Source: Phycisphaeraceae bacterium
GTDB taxonomy: Bacteria; Planctomycetota; Phycisphaerae; Phycisphaerales; Phycisphaeraceae
Assembly (NCBI GenBank): GCA_003551485.1
Contig: PUMS01000275.1
Location: 1-7,186, forward strand
DNA: 7,186 nucleotides
Reading direction: 5' to 3'
Below the pieces are notes generated by a model. The model saw only the letters and a list, made by a program, of their open reading frames with translations, was not told the origin of the DNA and searched no databases. The translations under genes were made by a program, and so were the position numbers. Shown in pieces: positions 1 to 4,488 of the stretch; within the stretch, counting starts at the first letter, position 1; each line of letters starts with the position of its first letter.

Positions 1-104
1 GAACTGGCTGGCCAGTTCCGCCACCGTCCGCTGGCCCTTGATCGCCTCCACGGCCACCTTGGCCTTGGTCTGAGCCGAGAATCGACGTCGCTGTCTGGTC
101 ATGA
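1..104 (-). CDS. IS3-family transposase OrfA, N-terminal fragment
   Basis: Partial gene cut by the left window edge; 34 codons are visible. The translation starts MTRQRRRFSAQTKAKVAVEA and continues with a 'IKGQRTVAELASQF' stretch. This is the characteristic start of the OrfA helix-turn-helix protein (HTH_Tnp_1 type) that binds the IS ends and is normally joined to the OrfB DDE integrase by programmed frameshifting. The ATG at 104-102 is preceded by GGAGA at the right distance (111-115). An ATG at 111 is out of frame and overlaps the ribosome site, so it was not used. Whether the element is intact or active cannot be judged here. Confidence 0.82.
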
Positions 105-159
105 TCCATCTCCTGATGTTCGGGGTCTATCAGGTAATGGATCCACCTTAACCGCGCGC

Positions 160-181
160 CCAGATTTTGGGGAGCACTTCA
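160..181 (-). repeat. Terminal inverted repeat (left end) of the IS3-family element
   Basis: Read on the minus strand, the sequence opens TGAAGTGCTCCCCAAAA and continues TCTGG. This resembles the 'TGAACTGCCCCCCAAAA' ends known from the IS51-like branch of the IS3 family. It lies 56 bp upstream of the orfA start codon, the expected place for a left inverted repeat. The partner repeat is outside the window. Confidence 0.68.
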
Positions 182-205
182 GGTGTCGGATACCGTTTTG
201 ACACG

Positions 206-511
206 TCATCGTCCCAACCTTCGGGGCCCTGACCGGTCATCGGCGTTCTTGTAAAGCAGCACAAACACGGTGATCACACTGAAGATCAATCCCAGAAAGA
301 ACCACAACCACGCATTGCGACCCGTGTTCTGAGCCCACAACGCACAGAAGGCTCCGAACAGGACCAGAACGATGGCGAGCGGCGCCCTTTCCTGGATGGG
401 GTCGACTTGCCGCTCGAGTTGGCGCACACGTCGCTCGAGCGCAACATCAGCACTCACCGGGCCCGACACCCAGAAGACGATGATCAGGGGCAGCACGAAA
501 AGGGGTCGCAT
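206..511 (-). CDS. Small exported/membrane protein of unknown function (signal peptide, coiled coil, two TM segments)
   Basis: A 101-aa protein I do not recognise as a named family. Residues 1-21 form a signal peptide or first membrane helix (MRPLFVLPLIIVFWVSGPVSA, likely cut after the final A). A short charged heptad-like stretch follows (LERRVRQLERQV, about 25-36), then two hydrophobic segments (about 43-60 and 67-87) and a basic tail. An inner-membrane location with a small periplasmic coiled-coil portion is likely. The reading frame is open up to 688, but the extra N-terminus is Cys/His/Arg/Pro-rich and not protein-like. The ATG at 511 has GAGG six bases upstream, so I chose that start. 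The gene lies downstream of the ahb-like gene in the same direction (264-bp gap) and just before an IS3 insertion. No function can be inferred. Confidence 0.72.
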   Translation of the reverse strand: MRPLFVLPLIIVFWVSGPVSADVALERRVRQLERQVDPIQERAPLAIVLVLFGAFCALWAQNTGRNAWLWFFLGLIFSVITVFVLLYKNADDRSGPRRLGR

Positions 512-756
512 GGTCAGCCTCGCAGTCGATTGTGGCGAACGCTCTCGAGCATGGGCCGCGCACCGTACCATACGGAGGCCGGCATGGAGCGGATGATGTG
601 GCACCGCATCGCAGGGCGGACAGAAAGGCCGATCCTCCCCGCAGGCGGGCCACCGCTCCCAAGCCGAAGCTGTGTTGCAGTGAAGCATATCCGGCCCCCG
701 AAGGACAGGTCAATGAGCGACCCGGAAGGCGAGGGGCGGGGAGGACAACGCGCGTG

Positions 757-774
757 AAAAAGGTCCCTGCCTTT
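757..774 (-). terminator. Weak Rho-independent terminator after the ahb-like gene
   Basis: On the minus strand, directly after the TGA at 778-776, the RNA can fold AAAGG-CAGGGA-CCTTT (5-bp stem) and runs into a T5 tract. The stem is short, but the placement immediately after the stop codon and the T tract fit a terminator. The rest of the 512-775 gap shows nothing else I can support. Confidence 0.38.
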
Positions 775-775
775 A

Positions 776-1927
776 TCAGAGGTCGACCGGCGTCTCACCG
801 TCGCGCATGGCGGCCGGGTCGATGTCCAGGCCTCGCAGCCAATGGGCGTAGGCTCGCGGGTCGATCTCGGAGGGCTTGATCTCGCTGCGGCCGCCCCAGA
901 AGACGTTGGTGTAGGTCACCGCGATGCCCGCCTCGGCAAGGTGGCGGTCGATGGCGGCCTTGTGCTTCAGCAGCAGTTCGCGGTCGCCGCCGTGGGCCAC
1001 GCCCATGATGTTGACGTGGTTGAACTGCTCACCGGTGGGCCGCCAGTAGGCGTGGGTCATGATCAGGTGGCGGCCGACCTCGCAGCCGGCATCGATCTCG
1101 CGGCCGGGCGGGGCGGCCCAGTGGAACAGGGCGTTGTAGCGGGTGACCTGGCCGCCATCGCTGAGCTTCTTGACGTGCTCGAGGAAGGTCGAGAACCGGC
1201 CGATGACGCCGGCTTCTTCCAGCGAGGCGGCGGTGTCGAGAAACGTCTGGTAGTCCATGCCCAGTTCCTGCGCCCGGCCGCGCCAGGGCTGGGGCACGAT
1301 CTCCTCGGGGCTCAGCTCGCGCTTCAATGCCAGCAGCACGCGCCACTGGGTCGGCTCCAGGTGTACCGGCGTGGCGTCGCGCACCTTGCCGGGTTTGTCG
1401 GCCCGGGCGCCGGGCTCGAGGCCGCGACGGCGGATGTGGCCCACACCCAGGGCGAAGACCTTCCTGGCCGGCATCAGGATCACATCCTCAGCGCCGATGC
1501 GCTCAAGCAGCAGATCGGCATGGCGCTGCATCGAGAAGCCCACGGGCACCTTCAACGTCGTCCACAGCCGGTACTGCGCGCCAGCCGCGCCCTCATCGGT
1601 GGTGCGGATGACCACGTGGCCGGTGAACGGGTCGTTCTGGAACAGCCAGTCGAAGGCCTCGTTCAGCCGCTCCGGCGGCACCCGCCAGGCCACCAGGGCG
1701 CCGGGGGCGAGGCTGGTGGTCATCAGCGTCTGCCGCACGCGGCGGATGGTGCCGGCGCTGAGCATGGCCCGGATGCGCTCGATGATGGTGCCCTGCTCGA
1801 TGCCGGTCAGCTCGGCGATGCGGGCGAACGGCTCGGGGACGAAGCCCAGCAGCCGGTCCTCGCTGACGGCGAGAATCTGCTGGTTGATGGGGTCGTCGAC
1901 GCCGGTGGGGATGGCGAGTGAGGTCAT
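776..1927 (-). CDS. Siroheme decarboxylase-like (AhbA/AhbB, NirDL-type) fused two-domain Lrp/AsnC-fold protein
   Basis: A 383-aa protein built from two related halves. Each half has a winged helix followed by an alpha/beta (AsnC-ligand-like) domain, the layout of AhbA-AhbB or NirD-NirL siroheme decarboxylase subunits joined in one chain. Half 1 (about 12-165) has an HTH (FARIAELTG...IRAMLSAGTIRRV) and a domain containing GHVVIRTTD and YRLWTTLKVP. Half 2 (about 188-360) has a weaker HTH (about 192-245) and the family-like segment IMTHAYWRPT...NHVNIMGVAHGG. The two histidines at 292 and 312 sit where the family's conserved active-site region lies. Half 1 lacks the equivalent 'H-G' signature, so it may be non-catalytic or heme-sensing. 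Known family members decarboxylate siroheme to didecarboxysiroheme in alternative heme or heme d1 synthesis; related proteins are often annotated as Lrp regulators. The start at 1927 has GAGA eight bases upstream. No other heme-synthesis genes are visible, so the enzymatic role is inferred. Confidence 0.72.
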   Translation of the reverse strand: MTSLAIPTGVDDPINQQILAVSEDRLLGFVPEPFARIAELTGIEQGTIIERIRAMLSAGTIRRVRQTLMTTSLAPGALVAWRVPPERLNEAFDWLFQNDPFTGHVVIRTTDEGAAGAQYRLWTTLKVPVGFSMQRHADLLLERIGAEDVILMPARKVFALGVGHIRRRGLEPGARADKPGKVRDATPVHLEPTQWRVLLALKRELSPEEIVPQPWRGRAQELGMDYQTFLDTAASLEEAGVIGRFSTFLEHVKKLSDGGQVTRYNALFHWAAPPGREIDAGCEVGRHLIMTHAYWRPTGEQFNHVNIMGVAHGGDRELLLKHKAAIDRHLAEAGIAVTYTNVFWGGRSEIKPSEIDPRAYAHWLRGLDIDPAAMRDGETPVDL

Positions 1928-2266
1928 GATCAATCTCGGCGGGCCGGATATCTGGAGCCGGGGGTCGCTAAAGCATAGCCGACCATGCCCCCGTCCCGCC
2001 ACCGCCCAAAGGCTGCACCGCGGCGGGCGAGTCGCCAGAAACTCCGGGCCGCGCGACACCGGATGCCTGGTTGAACCGGTGCCACTTGCCGGGTGCCTGC
2101 CAGTGCCCCTGCCCAGGTGGGGGACACTGCTGGACAAGCCGCCAGCGGCACCCGGCGCCGATGCCGCATCCGGGAACGCCGGCTGCTACAGGCTGCGCCA
2201 TGCCATACTTAACATAAAACACACAAAGAATTTACGCCCCCCCCGCCGCCGGCCGCGCTGCGCCCA
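1928..2266. other. Intergenic region upstream of the ahb-like gene (possible weak promoter, AT-rich patch)
   Basis: There is no convincing gene in these 339 bp. On the minus strand a TATGCT box lies at 1977-1972, about 45 bp before the ATG of the ahb-like gene. I see no good -35 box 16-18 bp upstream, so any promoter would be weak or activator-dependent. An AT-rich patch at 2205-2235 contrasts with the surrounding GC-rich DNA and could be a second, distal promoter or regulator site; its boxes are poor. An imperfect inverted repeat (CCAGTGCCCC...GGGGGACACTG, about 2099-2130) and a run of eight C at 2237-2244 are also present. The frame of the ahb-like gene stays open to 2137, but the translation there is not protein-like. 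Confidence 0.45.
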
Positions 2267-2764
2267 TCACGACCCCAGTGGCACGCCGATCTCGGGGATG
2301 CGCACCGCGGGGCGGCCATTGAGCATCCGACCGTTGACCACCCTGCCCACGAACACGTCGTGGTCGCCATCCACATCCATGTGGCAGGTCACGGTGCATT
2401 CGAAGAACGCCGCCGCCGAAGCGATCACCGGCGAGTGGGTGAGGGTGTGGCGCAGCAACTCGAAGCCCAGGAACGGGTCGTCGTTTAAACCCAGTTCGCC
2501 GCGGAACTTGCGGTGGATGATGCGGTCGTCGGCATCCAGGTGGCACGCGGCGAACGCCGCCGACTCCGAGATTAACGGCATGATCGCCGCGCCCTTGGGC
2601 ACCGCGATGCTGAGCATCGGCGGCTGCTTGCAGCACTGCTGAACCCAGGACGTCAGCAGCCCGGCCCTGCGGTCCTCATGACGCGCCGTCACCAGGAAAA
2701 TGCCTCCGGGCAGACATTGCAGGGCATTCCTGACACCCGCCTCCAATCCGGAATCGCTCTTCAC
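2267..2764 (-). CDS. Flavin reductase-like (FMN-binding split-barrel) domain protein
   Basis: A 165-aa protein, full length for the single-domain flavin reductase-like family (PF01613 type). These bind FMN in a homodimer and reduce flavin with NAD(P)H or act as flavoredoxin-like electron carriers. Visible signatures are the N-terminal strand GGIFLVTAR (20-28), the FMN-phosphate loop region AGLLTSWVQQCCKQPPMLSIAV (34-55), SESAAFAACHL (66-76), and the C-terminal FFECTVTC...GDHDVFVGRVV (120-143), which matches the family's GDH-[IV]-x-GEV motif with Arg replacing Glu. Two GTG starts are possible: at 2773, which overlaps the ribosome site, and at 2764, which has GGGAGG with an 8-base spacer. I chose 2764. 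It has its own promoter and is divergent from the HAD gene. A paired Cys44-Cys45 near the flavin loop is notable. Substrate and redox partner are unknown. Confidence 0.85.
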   Translation of the reverse strand: MKSDSGLEAGVRNALQCLPGGIFLVTARHEDRRAGLLTSWVQQCCKQPPMLSIAVPKGAAIMPLISESAAFAACHLDADDRIIHRKFRGELGLNDDPFLGFELLRHTLTHSPVIASAAAFFECTVTCHMDVDGDHDVFVGRVVNGRMLNGRPAVRIPEIGVPLGS

Positions 2765-2822
2765 AGGTTCCACCTCCCGACTATGGGGCCCGAACGATGG
2801 GGCCGCACTGCCGACCTACCCA

Positions 2823-2851
2823 AGCATACGTCAGGATTCGCCCCGTGCCAA
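2823..2851 (-). promoter_or_regulatory. Sigma70-type promoter of the flavin reductase gene
   Basis: The minus strand reads TTGGCA (2851-2846), a 17-bp spacer, then TATGCT (2828-2823). The -35 box matches five of six consensus bases and the -10 box four of six. Transcription would begin near 2816, leaving about 50 nt of leader that contains the GGGAGG site. This supports the GTG at 2764 as the start. Confidence 0.58.
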
Positions 2852-2887
2852 ATCAACCGGCCAGCCCCCGAGGCTTCGGGTCAACAG

Positions 2888-2905
2888 AAAACGCCCCGAC
2901 GGGGC
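2888..2905 (-). terminator. Rho-independent terminator-like hairpin, no assigned gene
   Basis: Read on the minus strand: GCCCC-GTC-GGGGC followed by GTTTTC, a tight GC stem with a T4 tract. It lies upstream of the flavin reductase promoter, so it cannot end that gene. It would stop minus-strand transcription arriving from 2906 or higher, where no minus-strand gene is recognised. Confidence 0.5.
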
Positions 2906-3089
2906 CGGCGCCAGTCCCGCTTTGTCGCGGCCGAGGCATCGGGGGGAAGGTGGTTTCACACGGCCCCGGCGCACGTGCCCCCATCCCAACCCTCTCCGAT
3001 CCCGAAGCAGGTCAGCATCCGGGCAGGCCGGCCTCTGCGACCGGAGCGGCCCCCCCTGCGCAACGCACCACGTTCATACCACGCGGCAT

Positions 3090-3108
3090 GCCAACCCCAG
3101 GGGTTGGC
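3090..3108. repeat. Perfect 19-bp palindrome (operator candidate) upstream of the HAD gene
   Basis: GCCAACCCC - A - GGGGTTGGC, nine-base arms with a single central base. Its right end overlaps the predicted -35 box (3104-3109) of the HAD promoter, the usual position for a repressor operator. It could also be one copy of a dispersed palindromic repeat of the genome; the window contains only one. Confidence 0.6.
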
Positions 3109-3133
3109 TCACCGGTCGGCAACGTCGTATAAC
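3104..3133 (+). promoter_or_regulatory. Promoter of the HAD phosphatase gene, likely leaderless transcript
   Basis: TTGGCT (3104-3109), an 18-bp spacer, then TATAAC (3128-3133). The -10 box matches five of six consensus bases and the -35 box four of six. The expected transcription start, 6-8 bp downstream, falls at about 3139-3141, right at the ATG at 3141. This agrees with the absence of a purine-rich ribosome site in front of that ATG. Confidence 0.48.
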
Positions 3134-3140
3134 CGGCCGG

Positions 3141-3791
3141 ATGAGCCGACCCGCCGCCGCGATCTTCGACCTCGATGGCACGCTGCTGGACACCCTCGAT
3201 GCCATCGCCGCCGCCGCCAACCACACCCTCCAGCAGCATGGCCGCCCGGCGCGGCCGGCGCGCGACTTTCTGCCGGTGGTCGGCTACGGGCTGACCCACC
3301 TGCTGACCGAGACGATCGGCCCGCTGGATGAGCCGGCGCTGGAGGCGGCCCGCGCGACCTTCACCCGCTACTACGCCGCCCACGAGGCGGACCTGATCCG
3401 CATCTACCCCGGCATCGAGGCGCTGCTGGAGGCCATGACCGATGCGGGCCTGCGGCTGGGGGTGCTCAGCAACAAGCCCGATGAGCCCACCCGGCGCAAC
3501 ATCGCCATGTACTTTCCCCGGTTCCGTTTCGATCAGGTCCGCGGGCAGCGAGACCAGATGCCCGTCAAGCCCGACCCGGCCCCGGCCCTGGCCATGGCCC
3601 ACGACTGGGGCCTGCCGCCGGGCTCGGTGCTGCTGGTGGGCGATTCGGAAGTCGACATGCAGACCGCCACCCGCGCGGGCATGGTGCCCATCGGCGTAAG
3701 CTGGGGCTTCCGCGCCCCATCCCTCCTGCAAGAACACGGCGCCCAACTGGTCATCGACCACCCTCAGGACCTGATCCCCCACCTGCGATGA
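3141..3791 (+). CDS. gph: HAD-superfamily hydrolase, phosphoglycolate phosphatase-like
   Basis: A 216-aa protein with all four haloacid dehalogenase motifs in order: motif I DLDGT (10-14, nucleophile Asp10, acid/base Asp12), motif II LSNK (109-112, Ser110), motif III Lys143 in PVKPDP, and motif IV VGDSEVD (166-172, Asp168 and Asp172 for Mg2+). A helical cap between motifs I and II (about 16-95) makes it HAD subfamily IA, as in phosphoglycolate phosphatase and pyrophosphatase PpaX. The Gph reaction is dephosphorylation of 2-phosphoglycolate in the cytoplasm. The symbol is by similarity, since this subfamily has several substrates. Length is normal and no motif residue is missing. The frame is open upstream, but the ATG at 3141 places motif I at the usual distance and coincides with the predicted transcription start. 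It stands alone, divergent from the flavin reductase gene. Confidence 0.86.
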   Translation: MSRPAAAIFDLDGTLLDTLDAIAAAANHTLQQHGRPARPARDFLPVVGYGLTHLLTETIGPLDEPALEAARATFTRYYAAHEADLIRIYPGIEALLEAMTDAGLRLGVLSNKPDEPTRRNIAMYFPRFRFDQVRGQRDQMPVKPDPAPALAMAHDWGLPPGSVLLVGDSEVDMQTATRAGMVPIGVSWGFRAPSLLQEHGAQLVIDHPQDLIPHLR

Positions 3792-3846
3792 GCCACCCCC
3801 GAATCTCCCCCCTGAGCAGCAGCCGGACCGTGGCACGGTTGCCTTA

Positions 3847-3887
3847 AGAAGTGACCGCAGAGAAGAGAAGACAGAGACCGGAGGTAA
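3847..3887 (+). repeat. Purine-rich degenerate 'accgcagaga' repeat stretch
   Basis: An almost pure A/G stretch, beginning GTGACCGCAGAGAAGAGAAG and continuing with ACAGAGACCGGAGG, stands out from the GC-rich surroundings. It resembles the dispersed intergenic 'accgcagagaacgcagag' repeats I recall from several bacterial genomes, which often produce spurious 'MTAEN..E' ORF starts. Here it gives the start of an open frame (MTAEKRRQRP) that I do not regard as a gene. Multiple copies elsewhere in the genome would be needed to confirm it. Confidence 0.35.
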
Positions 3888-4034
3888 CGGGAATGCTTGC
3901 AGGCGAAACGGTGTCGTATGCGAATGGCACCTGGATAAGATCCGAGGCTCTTGCGGACATGTGCTTTGAGAATCGGCCACCGTTGGCGCATGGAGCTGGG
4001 TGTTCGCACAACCCCAACGGCAAGGAGGCCGAAC

Positions 4035-4118
4035 ATGATCCATGGTATCCACGAACGGATGGGCACTCATCTCAGGCGACTGGCGTTGCAGTCGGGTGTG
4101 GCACAATACACAAGCTGA
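4035..4118 (+). CDS. Possible 27-aa small ORF with perfect Shine-Dalgarno, or truncated gene start
   Basis: AAGGAGG at 4022-4028 stands six bases before ATG 4035, the strongest ribosome site in the window. The product starts MIHGIHERMGTHLRRLALQS and ends seven residues later. The segment GTHLRRLALQSGVAQ looks a little like the first helix of XRE-type HTH proteins, but it is far too short for a domain. The ORF ends exactly where the transposase-like reading begins in another frame, so it may be the start of a gene broken by a deletion or frameshift. It could also be a real micropeptide or chance. Confidence 0.28.
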   Translation: MIHGIHERMGTHLRRLALQSGVAQYTS

Positions 4119-4267
4119 AGCGCTGTCCCGAGGGGCTGGAGCAGGAGACCTGCGATCATTTGCCGGATGCGTTGACACTCCGCCGCGTGACGGCCCACAT
4201 CGCGCAGAAGGGCCGACGCACCCGGCACCGGACGCTCATTGTCACACCGGTGGCCCTCGAGGCCTGA
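4115..4267 (+). pseudogene. IS4-type DDE transposase fragment (about 50 codons)
   Basis: The translation LKRCPEGLEQETCDHLPDAL, continuing TLRRVTAHIAQKGRRTRHRTLIV, follows the pattern '(K/R)P-x-x-M-(D/E)-x(5)-LP-x-(S/T)-(L/V)-T-(V/L)-R-x-(V/L)' plus 'Q-x-G-F-R-T-R-x-L-x-V-V-T-T', known from the region between catalytic acidic residues of IS4-group transposases. The family would continue with the YRRRW-x-x-E block carrying the catalytic Glu, but here the frame stops after VALEA. Upstream residues of the same frame show no transposase similarity. It is therefore an internal relic of a deleted insertion sequence, not a functional gene. The match is from memory of the motif. Confidence 0.48.
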
Positions 4268-4463
4268 CGCCTTGCCGCCCGCCGCATTGGCAGGCTGTCG
4301 CCCCACCCGCAGGTTGGGCCAGATCGGGCGCTGGTGCTGTGGCCCTTTTGCACGCCGATTACCACTTTACGCCACCGACCGCTTCTTCACCAGACACTCG
4401 AGGTAGAAGCCAGGTGCGGAAACGCTGCACGCTGGGATTCGCCCGTGTGGGGTGGGGGCAGCC

Positions 4464-4480
4464 GCAAGGGCGGTCCTTGC
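4464..4480 (-). terminator. Hairpin just downstream of the propeller gene (weak terminator candidate)
   Basis: On the minus strand GCAAGG-ACCGC-CCTTGC forms a six-bp stem with a five-base loop, beginning eight bases after the TGA at 4491-4489. No T tract follows, so it may only protect the 3' end or act with Rho. Confidence 0.27.
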
Positions 4481-4488
4481 CGCGACCG

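Larger units (their letters stand above)
1..181 (-). mobile_element. IS3-family insertion sequence, one end only (truncated by window edge)
   Basis: The minus strand shows a typical IS3-family left end. A terminal repeat beginning TGAAGTGCTCCCCAAAA starts at 181. A short leader follows, then a ribosome site and the start of orfA at 104. The rest of the element (remaining orfA, orfB, right repeat) lies beyond position 1. Only one boundary is visible, so no target duplication can be confirmed; the bases just outside the boundary are GGT at 182-184. The element sits 24 bp beyond the stop codon of the neighbouring membrane-protein gene, so it does not interrupt that gene. Assignment rests on recognition of the OrfA N-terminus and the terminal sequence. 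Confidence 0.78.
2765..3140. other. Divergent intergenic region between flavin reductase and HAD phosphatase genes
   Basis: This 376-bp stretch lacks a convincing gene. It carries the flavin reductase promoter (minus strand, 2823-2851), a terminator-like hairpin pointing left (2888-2905), a perfect palindrome (3090-3108) and the HAD gene promoter (3104-3133). The middle part (about 2906-3085) is GC-rich with several short inverted repeats. Open frames crossing it are low-complexity Pro/Arg/Gly and have no family resemblance. I looked for FMN and cobalamin riboswitch cores on both strands and did not find a matching order of conserved segments. Confidence 0.6.
3792..4488. other. Gene-poor region with transposon relic and repeat
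   Basis: About 700 bp without a convincing intact gene. A small hairpin (ACCGT-GGC-ACGGT, 3827-3839) follows the HAD gene but lacks a T run, so it is at most a weak terminator. After it come a purine-rich repeat-like stretch, a 7-bp inverted repeat with a 27-nt loop (3980-3986/4014-4020), a mini-ORF with a strong ribosome site, and the transposase remnant. From 4268 to 4463 I see no gene. The segment around 4345-4370 (CCCTTTTGCACGCCGATTAC) faintly recalls IS21-type element tails, but too weakly to annotate. Base composition is lower in GC than the genes to the left. Confidence 0.5.

Noticed and set aside
842..1921. 359-codon plus-strand open frame
   Set aside because: Antisense shadow of the ahb-like gene; the composition is typical of high-GC antisense frames.
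1928..2137. N-terminal extension (70 residues) of the ahb-like reading frame
   Set aside because: It is Arg/Gly/Pro-rich and not protein-like. The ATG at 1927 has a ribosome site and puts the HTH at the usual distance from the start.
2237..2244. Run of eight C as a phase-variable tract
   Set aside because: It is intergenic, short, and lies just past the flavin reductase stop. No promoter or reading frame depends on its length.
2765..3140. FMN or cobalamin riboswitch upstream of the flavin reductase gene
   Set aside because: Some short pieces look suggestive (GGGAAGGTGG, CCGAAGCAGGTC), but the ordered conserved core of neither riboswitch could be assembled on either strand. The predicted promoter also leaves only about 50 nt of leader.
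3851..4108. First 86 codons of the 138-codon plus-strand frame as an intact gene
   Set aside because: It starts in the purine-rich repeat and has no good ribosome site. Only its last 50 codons show family resemblance, so it was treated as a relic.
3012..4178. 388-codon open frame on the minus strand spanning the HAD gene
   Set aside because: It is antisense to a gene with all HAD motifs. Its translation is a GC-rich shadow (Gly/Arg/His/Val-rich) without any family resemblance.
4319..4400. IS21-type element end
   Set aside because: The similarity of CCCTTTTGCACGCCGATTAC to remembered IS21 tails is too slight, and no repeated terminal motif or istA/istB coding sequence is present.
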